Assembly (NCBI GenBank): GCA_948470475.1
Contig: OX419339.1
Coordinates: 12,098,363 to 12,162,362 of the forward strand
Source of the DNA: Galaxea fascicularis
Lineage: Eukaryota; Cnidaria; Anthozoa; Scleractinia; Euphylliidae
Length of the DNA: 64,000 nt
Reading direction: 5' to 3'
The notes below the pieces were generated by a model. The model did no database searches. It was not told the origin of the DNA and saw only the letters and a list, made by a program, of their open reading frames with translations. Numbering within the stretch: position 1 is the stretch's first letter; every line of letters begins with the position of its first letter. Made by a program: the position numbers and the translations under genes. Positions 41,601-53,500 of the stretch are shown here, in pieces.

Positions 41601-44600
41601 AATCACAATCTTTTCCAAACACTTGGTTGTGCTTTTAAAAGGAGGCAGTGTTCTGTTACTTTTGCCATAAATTCAAGAAAACAAATCAATTTTGCATTGG
41701 TAGCAGGGTATACAAATTTTAGAGCCTCAACTCTGCAAACTGTAAACAACACGAAGATGTCATTAGCGAATAGGCTGTGAGGGATACTACAGCAACTGTT
41801 TTTTTGTTGTTGTTGCCTTGGCTGCATGTGCCTATGCATGACCATAAAAAAAATATTGTGAAAAAATCAATTTGCCTTCCCCCTAAAAATAAGTACATGT
41901 ATCCCCCAAAATTTTACCCAACGGGACAAATTGTCACTCAGCAATCAAATCCTAGCTCAAAACCTGTCTACATGTACAGTACACAAAAGTTGAACAAAGT
42001 CTGCATCATCGTCAACTCTTCTCAAGGCCATTTAGCCCTTTCACTCCCAAGATCTGATTAGCAATTCTCTCTTCAAGCTACCATACATTTGCTTGTAAAT
42101 TACATAAGGGAATTTGGTGTTATATTAACATAACACCCTCTAAGTGATTTAAACCTGTCTATTCTCATCACCTGTTTGCTTTACAATGTATTGAAATTGT
42201 GAGGAGACGTTACATGTTAATCACTCCTGGGAAGTAAAGGATTAAAAAACTCAGTAACCACTCTAGAATAAACAACACTTTCTGTACCTCCTGATCACCT
42301 TCGCCTCTGAATGTGAGCTTCTGGCCATCATTCATACCCTTATCTACATGTACCTGGAAGGAAAGCCAGCAACATACATGTAGGTCATCCAAAATCTTCA
42401 ACAAGAGGGATTTGGGTCGCCGCTACAATGCATGTCACAACACCTTGGAACTCTTGTAAAACTCAAGCATAAATTTAACGTGCTAAATACAGCTGCAGGC
42501 ACTGCACACTCCTATCCTTACAGTGTATAACAGTAATAATAATAATAAGAAGAAGAAGAAGAAGAAGTAATAGTAATTGGACCAAGTGGAGTACAATTCA
42601 AGGAGTAATCAAGCGAGTAACTTCAAAATCGGACAAGCACACAGTACGAGTTCAATTTGGAATTATGAGCACAATTACTCTCTGAATTGTACAGCACCAG
42701 GTCCAATTTCTAATTAATCGTCTCAATAACAAATTTCAAGATTAGGAAGGCTTTGAGAACCTCCTTTGAGTGCAAAAGTCAGTGGAACATTCCAACAGTC
42801 TTACAACAGTAGAAAAACATTACTAAGGAAGCCATTAAAGTGCACATATTTGACACACGAATGAAGTAGGTGTCCAATTACAGGTATCCAATTACAAAAA
42901 GTTGTAATTGGATACCTGTAATTGGACACCCACGTGATCACACGCTAATTAAGCAACAAACAGGCGCATGCAGAACCAATCAGAATCTAGGATTTTGTTA
43001 TAGATACTATAATAATAATAATAATAATAATAATAATTGGATTTCTGAATCACTAACTTTGGATGTCACTAACTGAATAAAATACATTATTTTGTTAAAA
43101 TCTAATTTATCTATGTCTAAGAAGTCACCTCACCTCTAAAATCTTACTTTCTTTGCAAACTTTTTTCCCCTGGCATTTTTTACATCTATCTTTTGGATTT
43201 ATTACTTCACCTGAAAAAAAGATGAGAGTTTGCATTAAAATTAAATGCCTACACTGACTGAGATACTACTGTATACATTTAGATTAAAATGTACTTTTGT
43301 TTTGGCCCTTTTCATTTACAATTTCATCCATAGTCCCATGGGCAAACTTGCAAGGAAAGTTGTGCCCATTGTGAACAGTAAGCATTGAACTAATAATTCC
43401 ACACTATGTCTTCACACCTATTGATAATGGCTGAACTGTAATGCTTTTCCGCAGACAACCAAAGTGAATAAATAGAATGAAAAGAGAGGTGCACTCAGAA
43501 GGAAGGCAGCATGGAGATTTCGTCACAGAGTGGTCAGACGAATCAAATTAAACCATGATTTATCATCATTATGCACATCTCAAGAATCTATGCTATCGCA
43601 AGTTGATGTCATGATGCTAAATAACACACTGGTTTGCTTACCCTCCCCACTACATTCATTGCACGAAGACTGCATCTGCTGTACCATTCCAGGACCAATC
43701 TGACGGATAGTCACCTTGATGCCACGCCCTTTACACCCCTGACATGTGCGAACAGCTCCTGCCTTTCCACCAGCCCTATTGAAAACATAATGACAACTTT
43801 TTCATTTGGGAAACAACTAAATCCACATGACATTTCCCTTTAATAATCACAACTAACACATTACATTCCTTTACAAAACTGTGACAAGGTAAAAAAAAAA
43901 AGGCAGTCAATGACTGCATGTGGGTACTGCTTAATCAAAAGCTTCTTGTACATGTGAAAGGGACGCGAAACAGTTTGAATGCTGCGGTTGAAACCCTGGT
44001 CACTCATGATCACTTTATTCAAAGATTTACATCATATCTGCCAAAGCGGGCAACGAGGTGCAATGAGATGGCATGTCACATGTTTACCTTTAAATCAGCA
44101 GATAAATTTGATCAATATCAAAAATGGTTTACTCAAAGTTTTTCAATCAGAATGCTCATATTAAAGGAAATTCTAACAATTCACTCTATAGAAGACATAT
44201 GGCTTTCTACAGAATAGTATTAGGGACCTTTAGATTTGAGTACGAGATCAAGTATGAGTATGACTTTTCAAATTTCATTCACATGCTTTAGGTGATCACT
44301 AGTGACAGCAATTTTATTTCGTGGTAAGTAACAAGGAAGAGTGAGGGTTCAGGGGAGGTGACTGGTTTGAAATTTGAAATTCATACTCGTACTCGATCTC
44401 GTAGTCATACTCAAATCTAAAGGTCCCTATTTTAATCGTAAAAAGTGACTTTAAGAACTCAAGAAAACCTTGAGCCGTTTCAGTATGCTATCAGTCTTCC
44501 TTCATGCTTCGGAAAGTCAGACTTACTCATGGACACGGACGTCAGCTATATGGCTAGCAGCAACAACAACAACAAGAACATTTTCTAATCTCTTGGACAT

Positions 44601-47600
44601 GGATTCTCAAAGCGCAGCGACAGCAAGTTCACCCAAATCTAATTATACTTCAAGTAAGTGTGATACTCGTGGCTTGAACTCATAACATGTCATTTTGAGT
44701 CTCTTCAGCTGGGTACAGTTTGACGCTTCTGATGCCGTAATAATATCAAAGTCAAAAGCAATGAATCTTTTGGTAGACGTTGTTTTCCATTACTTCAGAA
44801 ACATGGTCCCTTCAATTTATGAGCCAAAAATATGTTCTCGCATTCACACATTGTTTTTGCAAAGTCCTGTATTTGCATTTCTTATATTTGTTTATGTTAC
44901 ATTGGCCTTGTGGAAAAGGTGATCACAGGCAGTACCACCATTTTGCTTGGTTTTAGCATAGCATAATTTATTCATGATGAAAAAATAGACGATAAAAATA
45001 CATCATGAAAAGCAAACACAAGGTTAACCCTATGATGTTTCCAGAAAATAAAAACTACAACAATACAATAAAAGTAGCCTCATAATATTACAACAAATAC
45101 CTATTTACATATTTACAAATGAAGAAAAGACATTACAAGCGGATTTGCAGTGCAATAAGACCTATGTTTTTCTCATCCCATGTCTTGCTTCCTGTAACTC
45201 GGCTTACTTCAACATTCAAACGCATCATTGAACAACACCTGCACTACGCGGATCAAATTAGAGGTTTCAAATCCTTCAGACACTAAAAACATGAACAGAC
45301 CACACGCCTGTTATTGTGTCCCATTAGACGCTAGCCTTCTTACAACATTCCTGCCGAAATATTTGACTGTAATATGCAGTTCACCGTTCTTTCACATTTT
45401 AATCGCAATAATCAGGGGTTTCAATAAGTTTTGAAATAGCCGTCTGAGCTTGCTAAAGTAAGCGGCGACCTGATTAATTTTTTAAAATCATTTTAGTGAA
45501 ATCTAGACAAAGTAGGCGGCGGTGAGAGGTAAATTCGGACAAACTAGGCGGCGATTTTCGCCGGTTGCCGGCTTCTAATGAAAACCCTGAATAATATTAC
45601 AAACGCACGCAAAGCATGCCATTTGACAGAGAGTGTTTCACTGAACAGAGGCAAAGCATGAGCATGTGCCGGCACAAGAAAATCAAAAGCTTGCTTGCTC
45701 CTAAAAGTCAAATTATTGTTGATTTGAATAAATTTCTGGCTGGAAGAACTTGTTGTCTTTGTTAAATGATAATAGTGATCAGTAAGTCGAAACTTAATAT
45801 GGTGACATGGTTTAATTTGCATACAGCTGTATTAAGTTGTAATGAGATGTGCGGGTGTTTTCCCATTAACATCTGTAAATAGCAATGTTGCTTTCAAAAA
45901 GGTTTTTATGAAGTGTTTCAGTAAGGCATTCTTTCATAACTGTTAGCTCCGACTTTCTGCATGCTGTAACTTAAAGAACAATGGTACATGTGATGGGATA
46001 AAAACCTCTAACCTATGTATAATTATACATGTAAGTTACGTGTGCTAGAATATTTGTTGTTATTTTTTTGCTATTTATCTAAGAGGAACACATAACATGC
46101 TTATCAAGTGGGAGTGTAAAATAATAATTATGTAGTGTGATTCGCTGTTATTGGACCATGTGACACTCTCTAGGGTATTGCACGTGCTCCTCGATTCCGT
46201 AACCTTTTTCTTTTTTCTCGCTTCATAGCTTATATTTATTCAGTTCAGCTTGTAACTTTGTTCTACAGTTCGGTTCAGTTCAGATTAAAGATGCTTTCTT
46301 AATATAGACAGTTTTCTTTTAAAGGCCATTTCTTAAACATGATTCATCATTTTTCTTCTCTCTTCTCTACAGCAGAAAAACTGCTACTGTACTAAAAAGG
46401 TTTCTTTCTGATGCAGTAAAAGGGTAGCTATAAAAAATTCTGTTGCACATGAAGAGGCACGAATGATTTTCAAACACATTAATTTTGAATTTTAAGTAAA
46501 AAATACTACACTGTACAAGCGTCTCTTTTGTCAAGTAACCAATAATTTTTACCATTTTACGTGGTCCAAAACTTACCCTTTACATACTGCACATATCACA
46601 TTCTTACTGAGTTGCAACTTGGTTGTTTTTCCATTGTAAAGATCCTCAAGTGTAACTCTGTTAAAAAGAAAAAGAAAGTAAATTCATTACCATGTACAGT
46701 ACTGCTCAAAAGTAAGTTACCACCGTCCACACCCTTTCAATCCAAAAGCCCCACAATCAAACTGAGAAAAAATACTAAAGTTTAACTAGGTACATGCATA
46801 ATATCAAAACATGAAGAAACACTACCACATGAAAGTAAAGCTCAATAGCCCTCAGTTGGATTCAAAAGACTACAATGGTAAGCACTTAATGCTCACATTG
46901 TTGTTTTGAGCAGTCACTCATTACGATGTCATCAAGAGACTCCCCTGCCATGTGTCGCATAATAAACATACAGTAACAAAGAGAAAGTACTGCTCAGCAG
47001 CTTTCATTTGAACAGCCACAATTCAGGTTTTATCCACTCAGACACATTTTAATGTATTTTCTGAATGGATATTTGACTCTGAAAGGTAAAGGGTCAATTG
47101 AATTCAAGTGTCTTTCTAAATTGATTGAATTGATTTCTTCAATAAAAAAGTACTTAATAACCACTAATCACCAGCTGCCAAGGATTAAGGCATCATGGTG
47201 GAAGAACTTGAATGTGAGTGTAACAAGGGTCTTGTCACAATCTTGATTATTGTGTTCAAGATTATGTCACAACAAGTAACATGCATTGGAAAATATCTCT
47301 TTTTCAGCTCTTACAAGTTACAAAGAACAAGTGATTTGTGAAAAAGAACTAAAAGTTGAATGATTTTTATTCAAACTGGTTATGCAATGCTTTTGAGTGG
47401 TATACCATGGAATATCCCACAAGTCAATAGTATTTTCTTTGACAAGTGAGATATTCCATGGTATATAACAAAAAAGCCTTGCATAACTATTTTATATCAT
47501 TCGAACAAAATGCATGGTCCTACATGATGCAGTGTATGATGCCATGGTTTGGTGGAATACCACCAAATATACAATGGTTTTCCTGCATTCTGATAGCTGT

Positions 47601-50524
47601 ATTTTCTATGGCATGGTATACATAATTTTATCACAAGGACTAGTCAAGCACTGTCAAGAGTCAATGAATTTTTACCATGTGTGTGATGAACAACAATGTG
47701 TGGAAAATAATATATTTTTGATGGGTAAAGAACATCAGAAAACTGAGCAGCCATCACTTTGATCTATTCTAGGCTAAAAATATGGCTGCAAACCAGCTGC
47801 AGAAAAAAGCCACACAACTGTGTTCACAGAAGTTTTAATTCTCACAGACGTGCCTAAAATGTGGCACGTCTGTGAGAATTGAAACTAAAGTGCTTTGTTG
47901 ATATTTAGAAAGAACAGTACATGCCATGCTTCCCAAATATGAACAAAACACTCAAATCAATATTTTTCATTTCCACAGACTTCTGATTAATGGTCTTCAG
48001 ACAATGGTTTGTATATTGTTTATGAAAAATCAAATGTGTGATTTCTGAGCAGAGGATTCAAAGTACATGTAAATAGTAAAACCCAAGTGTTCACATGTGT
48101 AAAGTAAGAACACATACATTGACCACAAGGGCTACAAGAACTTTCTACACAAATGATAAGACAGAGAAAAAACATTACTTTAAAGGGTGAAAGAGATCTT
48201 CGCCTCGTCTTCTTCTCTGTCTAAATCCACCACCTTCAAGATAGATATTTGGGATTAAGATTTAATAAGAACATTGCAACATTTAGAAGTGTAATAAAAT
48301 TAATAGGTATTCTTGTATGTCTGCTTTCAAATGACTCTCACAATCCCCTATATCAACCTCTAGCATGCTTTGAAATAGTGTTAAGTTCATTGTCAAATAA
48401 CTATTTTGCTGCACTCCTGGATAAAATAATAACCAAATTAACATATTTTGCTTCCCACAAGCTGCCTTGAGATTGACAATGTTGACCCATGAGATAATGA
48501 TTCAGAAGTAATAGATAAGATACAATAAGTTGGCTATACTTTATAGTAAATTACAATACAAAAAAATTATCATCACTACTTTCAATTAGTGACATGAAAA
48601 AATAATGAATATTTCAAATGCAGAAAATTTCAAGATATCTGAACAATACATGCACAGCTACATATCCAACTGTTATATAGTAGAAACTAGACAAAAAGAA
48701 ATCTAAGCAAAACTAATGTATACCTTAAAAAAAACTCCATCCAAATTTTTAAACACTAATAAAACATGACAACAAGATTTTAAACAATATGTTGTTGACT
48801 TGAACTAGCCCAATAACAGAAAAACTGAACATTGAAAAACTGAAAGAGCGGTCCAACTCATTTTGTTCCTGAAACAGTAACTCGTTTTATTTCAAGAATG
48901 CAAATTTAAAACTGGGAGTAGACTGTTTTCAGTCTCTTGAACATGAGACTAGGCATGATATTTCTACACCTGTATGAGTGTGGAACTACAAAAGGTTGAA
49001 ATATCCCTGAGTTGCATAAGAAAATTCCATTGCAAAAATTTAACAGTTGTTTCCTTGGTGACAAGATATTATAACGCTATGCAAAGTGGACATAAAGTAC
49101 TATTTTTACTTTAGTGAGTGGCTCATCAATTTTCCACAGGTAAAATGCATCAATCCTCCATTTCAAAAGTCATTTCGCCCAAATTGTATAAAAAAAGCCT
49201 TGTGCTATGTTACGTCTGTACAAAAACTATACCTATTCTGATGTTTGAACACTGAAGTTGCCACAAGTAAGCCAAGTTCAAATTCGCGTTTGTTTATGAA
49301 GGATTAACATTAGCATTGACTGTCAGAAAGTTCTTCCTCGGCAAAGGAGCTAAAATCTCCCAAAAACTGGGCATTACAGAAATTCCCCCGACTAAACAAG
49401 ATAAAAGGATTATTTCATGACGTAGCTAAGCTAAAGGAGCCGCAAACTTAGATGGAATGCACATCACCGATTTTGAGAACAGGGGCTGATATCAAAATCT
49501 CGACACCAATATCTCTTCCAAGACAACTTTCTGCGCCATTTAGAGGGTTTGGCAAAGCATTACCGCATTGGCCAGAGGATGAATACGTTCCTCACTTGAA
49601 AATGTTGCCAAATTGTTTCCGAATCGATACCTGCGACTTACCAAAGTCATGAAACGACTAAATGATTTGTCAGTTTTTCCCTTCTTAGCTTAATCCTACT
49701 TCCGGTTAAGATTCGCTATTTTGGCATTTTCTTCCATTCTAAACATGCTTAGAACAGTAAATGTTGAGGCGCCAACGGGATCAAAATATCCACTTACCGA
49801 ACATTCCACCGCCAAAACCACCGAAAATGTGGGACAAAATGTCTTCCATGCCACCGCCTGAGGAGAAATCATCGGTAGAAGAAAGCTCAAACCGGAGAAA
49901 CGGAGACAACTTGAAAGAAACTCACGCGAAAAGATTTCGAACTAAATGATCCATACTAAAAGCTTCCTTTCATATCAAACATGGTAGACAACACATCATT
50001 TTTAAAGCGGAAAGTAAATTATAGGTCGTTTGCAGCGTTTACGCATAAAAAGGTTGCTCCCACTGCTGCAAAGGACGAATTTAGGCCAAATCAAAATTAC
50101 TTACCCCCCATTCCTGCTCCCTCACGAAGTCCTTTCTCGCCGTATTTGTCATAGAGTTCTCGTTTTTCGGGGTTTGAAAGCACTTCGTAAGCGAAGCTTA
50201 TTTCCTTAAACTATAGAGGAAAGATACAACATTAGAATACAAGGCACATGAACTGTAGAATAGAACATAAAACTGAACAATTTCAAAGCAAAGTGACTTA
50301 CTCGGTCGCCAGCGTTCGGATTTTTGTCAGGGTGATACTCTTTAGCGAGCTTCCTGTAAGCCTGGGGAATTTCAATTTCAAGGCGTTAAAATCACCTTAA
50401 TCGATAAAAAAATCTTAGAGGAGTATTCCAGTCTTCAGAGAGCTTTTCTCCTCACCTTTTTTATCTCTGTATCATTCGCATTCGGACTTACACCGAGAAT
50501 TTCGTAGAGCCGCGTGTCCGCCAT
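38501..50524 (-). CDS. DNAJA2: DnaJ homolog subfamily A member 2-like J-protein
   Basis: Twelve exons: 50456-50524, 50302-50361, 50105-50210, 49798-49857, 48179-48233, 46577-46657, 43642-43775, 43134-43210, 42288-42353, 40540-40738, 39573-39700, 38501-38677. All joins are in phase: 1,212 bases, 403 residues. It is an Hsp70 co-chaperone that stimulates Hsc70 ATPase and delivers unfolded clients in the cytosol. J domain (about 1-70) with HPD at 33-35; Gly/Phe region ([20 protein letters not shown]); zinc-finger region with [24 protein letters not shown] and CKKCQGKK; client-binding C-terminal domains ([48 protein letters not shown]); C-terminal CAHQ, a farnesylation box. Introns reach about 2.9 kb. 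The start [16 protein letters not shown] is the classic one. Confidence 0.95.
39573..39700 (-). CDS. DNAJA2: DNAJA2 exon 11
   Basis: [20 protein letters not shown] then [15 protein letters not shown]; acceptor CATGGCAG, donor TCG|GTGAGT, phase 0 out. Confidence 0.9.
40540..40738 (-). CDS. DNAJA2: DNAJA2 exon 10
   Basis: [20 protein letters not shown]... to [12 protein letters not shown], client-binding domain; acceptor GCTTTGCAG, donor CCAG|GTGTG, phase 1 out. Confidence 0.9.
42031..42244. mobile_element. CCCTTTAA-type element, copy 2, in DNAJA2 intron
   Basis: TTTAGCCCTTTCACTCCCAA at the left and CTGGGAAGTAAAGGATTA at the right, 214 bp, close to exon 9. Internal ATTCTCATCACCTGTTTGC resembles copy 1. 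Confidence 0.6.
42288..42353 (-). CDS. DNAJA2: DNAJA2 exon 9
   Basis: [22 protein letters not shown]; acceptor TTCCTTCCAG, donor GAG|GTACAG, phase 0 both ends. Confidence 0.9.
42869..42930. repeat. Short near-perfect hairpin
   Basis: GGTGTCCAATTACAGGTATC...TTACAA faces TTGTAATTGGATACCTGTAA...GACACC with a loop of about 4 bases. In a DNAJA2 intron. Probably a tiny MITE; the fold is small-RNA-precursor size. Confidence 0.7.
43009..43036 (+). repeat. (AAT)n microsatellite
   Basis: Nine or so AAT units in a DNAJA2 intron; a mixed AAT/AAG run also lies at 42533-42568. Confidence 0.9.
43134..43210 (-). CDS. DNAJA2: DNAJA2 exon 8
   Basis: [20 protein letters not shown] then SKILE, fourth zinc motif; donor GAG|GTGAGG, phase 0 out. 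Confidence 0.9.
43642..43775 (-). CDS. DNAJA2: DNAJA2 exon 7
   Basis: [18 protein letters not shown]... to SSCNECSGE, second and third CxxCxGxG motifs; phase 2 in, 1 out. Confidence 0.9.
44221..44429. mobile_element. 209-bp TIR element in DNAJA2 intron
   Basis: TAGGGACCTTTAGATTTGAG at the left, exact complement at the right end (44410-44429), continuing with repeated TACGAGATC and GAGTATGA units. No ORF. Confidence 0.75.
45413..45589. mobile_element. hAT-like MITE in DNAJA2 intron
   Basis: CAGGGGTTTCAATAAG and CTTCTAATGAAAACCCTG form imperfect inverted ends, flanked on both sides by AATAAT. The interior has three AGGCGGCG-type repeats. Confidence 0.6.
46577..46657 (-). CDS. DNAJA2: DNAJA2 exon 6
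   Basis: [20 protein letters not shown] then ICAVCK; first zinc-binding pair. Acceptor TTTTTAACAG, donor AAAGG|GTAAG. Confidence 0.9.
47391..47485. mobile_element. 95-bp hairpin in DNAJA2 intron
   Basis: TATGCAATGCTTTT and TGGTATACCATGGAATATC face GATATTCCATGGTATA and AAAGCCTTGCATA. Imperfect arms; no ORF. Confidence 0.6.
47832..47886. repeat. Short perfect hairpin in DNAJA2 intron
   Basis: AATTCTCACAGACGTGCC and GGCACGTCTGTGAGAATT are exact complements around an 8-base loop (TAAAATGT); pairing extends by a few more bases. No ORF. Confidence 0.8.
48179..48233 (-). CDS. DNAJA2: DNAJA2 exon 5
   Basis: [17 protein letters not shown] plus a split Lys; acceptor ATCTTGAAG, donor TTTAAA|GTAATG, phase 2 out. 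Confidence 0.85.
49798..49857 (-). CDS. DNAJA2: DNAJA2 exon 4
   Basis: [19 protein letters not shown], Gly/Phe-rich region; acceptor TTTCTCCTCAG, donor TTCG|GTAAG, phase 1 both ends. Confidence 0.85.
50105..50210 (-). CDS. DNAJA2: DNAJA2 exon 3
   Basis: [20 protein letters not shown] then [15 protein letters not shown], end of the J domain and start of the Gly-rich linker; phase 1 out. Confidence 0.9.
50302..50361 (-). CDS. DNAJA2: DNAJA2 exon 2
   Basis: [20 protein letters not shown] with the HPD motif; acceptor TTCCCCAG, donor CGA|GTAAG. Confidence 0.9.
50456..50524 (-). CDS. DNAJA2: DNAJA2 exon 1
   Basis: ATG at 50524; [20 protein letters not shown] then IKK|GTGAGG, phase 0. First half of the J domain. 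Confidence 0.9.
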
Positions 50525-50525
50525 A

Positions 50526-50589
50526 TTGGGCAATAAAGGCAACTGTTGTGTGACCTCGCCGGTAACTACATGACGTAACAGTACACGTG
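50526..50589 (-). promoter_or_regulatory. Candidate proximal promoter of DNAJA2
   Basis: Just upstream of the start: CCAAT (50526-50530), a CRE-like TGACGTAA (50571-50578) and an E-box CACGTG (50584-50589). No TATA box seen. Short motifs in one cluster, so suggestive only. Confidence 0.3.
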
Positions 50590-53500
50590 CTCGTTCCCAG
50601 GCAGGCCCCAGACGACAACTAAAGTAGGTTTCTTTACTTTCCTGTCGCGGATTAGGGGGAGAGTCACGAAACCGAATTTGACGGGCAATAACAATTGAAA
50701 ACACAAAAAACACACCAAAGACTGTTCCTCTAAATCTCGGTGCAGCCTTGTGAGTAATTTTTTTGTTGAATGTTTGGTTTTAATCTCTAATTTTTATTTC
50801 GTGCGGATGGTTACAGCTTTTAGCGCCATGTTGACAAAATTTGAATGCACTCATCGAATCTCAATACTACTAAATGTCGGTTTTCGTCGAAGAAAGCCAT
50901 TAGCTGAGTTGAGTTTCATGTCTGCTATTGTTTTTTGGCTTCGATCTCTCTCGCGGTAAGACTGATTTGTTTTTAAATTCTAAAGCATTTGGTGGGTCGA
51001 TTTACAGAATTTCCGCAACCCGCAAACGGAAAAAAAATGCTGCTTGTTAAAGTGTGATAATCAGTTGTCTCTTTTGATTAAGCACAAGATGAAAAGGCTC
51101 AAAACTAGAGCATGCAGTGCAAATAATAACGAACTATTGTTGAGTTTTTTTATTTCGAAATCGATGTGGTTTCGGACAGCTGTGAATAATTCATCACAAG
51201 ATAGGAGTTCATTTTGAACAGTCGCGCACGCAATCCGTAACCTTGTTCCTGCTATGTCAATGCTTAGCCCTGTTAGCTCAGTCTTGAGTTGTCAATTTAA
51301 CCTCAGGTTTGACAAACAAGCAGCGATTATAAATTCATGAAATAAAAACAGGGACAGCATCTCATTTCCTCAGCACATACAAGCCTTTCTGTCACACGCA
51401 ATTCTACGTTCACCCTAGCTACTTGTACCACGGAACACGGAGGAACAGAATTCGCTTAAAACCAAACTCTAGAGCGAGCAATTGAACTTCTTAGTTTAGC
51501 GGGCACTCCTGTTAGGTGCCACTGATTCTTAAGTCCAAAACAAGTGATCGCATGATGTTCGTCGTCCAGCGAGGCCAGTCGTGCTTTTTAACGTTTTGAT
51601 ATCCCTATCTCTCAGCGGGTTATGATTTGGGAAGGGGAAATTGGAGTACCAGTGTGGTATCCGGGATTTCGTTAAACGTTGACCCTTTTAACGACCACGC
51701 ATCTATCAAGTCAGTGCGAGGAATCATAACAAAAGGCTTAGACTGGCACAAGAGAGGGGCCTTCTCAGTAGCCAATGCTGAAATATCACTTCAAACACGG
51801 ATTATAAAACCGAGATGAGAAGGTTTTTGGCGGACATAAATAAAAGCAAACATTACTGTACCATTCACAGTGAAGGCGTTAAAATGATGATCGTTGCTAC
51901 TCAAGTCGATCAAATCATTTAGGCTATTGTCTCCAAAAATATAATAAATTGAACGTCGAGTATTAAAGGTTCAATCAAGTGGAGACAAGTGTATCATTTG
52001 TGAGGTCACTCTTAATATAACGCCCTATTTAAGTGCGGTTTTTAGAGGGGTGGGAGTGATGGGGGGAGGTAGGGGAGATGTGTCATCAAATAATTTATTG
52101 AAAGACGCAAAGCTATAAATTTCACGTTGGTTCAGTGTTCTTGGTTTTGAGAAGCAAATGATTTATATTTTTCTGCTGTTAGCGACTGGAAACTTTTTTA
52201 AAGCTTCTCAGTCTACTATAAAGCTTCTCTAACTCGTGAGATCCATCAGTTTACCACAAACGTATCGTTTGGTTACACCCAATTCCTGCCAAGTGGTATC
52301 AACTGGATTCACCTAAAACGCATAAAAGAGAAAACGCTGACCAGAGGAAAGTACTTGTCAATGTCATTTATTTGAATAGTCTTACCACGTAAACAAAAGC
52401 ACTGTAAACATTATATACTACTCGGAAAGAACGACTTTGTGTGGGAAAAATAGGACTATATTGACAATAAATTGTTTCTCGGTAGCTTTTGTATGTATAG
52501 TCTGGAACCTAATAAGTATTGCGTTTCTCTTGAATAAGGCTGACTTGTGAGGTCAGTTGAATCTGGGAAATCGTGGGTCAAAAGACAGAGAGGTGAAAGA
52601 AAAATTAATCCCGACAAAAGCCCTGTATTTTCGTTTCGTCTCTTCTAGCTTCTTTGTGTTTTGACAGCCGGATAAACCCTTGCCGAGTATTGCGCGCAGT
52701 GTGTATTACTTCAGAGGTGCTGCAACTGAAACCAACTTCCTTGACTCTTACAAATAATTCATCCACGACGTCTACACAAGGGGTATTAGGCAATGTAAAA
52801 TTCATGTAAATTACTGTAAATTCGTGTAACTCTTAGAAATGTAATATCAATGACTGCAACACTGTATTGGTGATTTCTTTTCATCGACTAAAAGTCGCCC
52901 CGCCCCATAAATGGTCAGAATAAAGAGAAGGAAACGCCGGAAAGTCAAGGCTAACTGAACAGTTTTCATCTGTGTGAAACCATAAAGCGTAAACTGGCTT
53001 TAAAAAAGGAGTCCGAGCTTGGACGATTGTCTTGCTTTAACCCGCGAAAGTTAAATAGGACAGAGAGTTGCATCAGATAAGGAATTAGAATTAGAACCTT
53101 CGTGATATTTTCTCTGCTGACCCTTTTTAACGTATGAAAACAAAAGAAGCACAGTATATTCTTAGATGCCAAATTTTCATCTTAGTGTATCGTTGAAATG
53201 TAAAATGTGTCAGTCGAATAAATAACAGCTTTTCATTAATACTTGGCCTCACGTACGTGTATTTTCGACATCACGCAATTACTGAGCTGAACTTAACTTT
53301 TTCGCCATATGAACTTTTCTAACCGAAAGGATATCTCTAGAGGATTACTACAGAAATATGTGGTTCACCAAAAAAATATAGATAAATAAAAATGAAACAA
53401 GCCGGGAAGGAAGCGGTTCCCTGCGGTCCGGCATTTTTTATGCCGTGTTGTTCGATCCCTATTATTAACACGTTAATTTATGATCATAAGTTATTAATTG

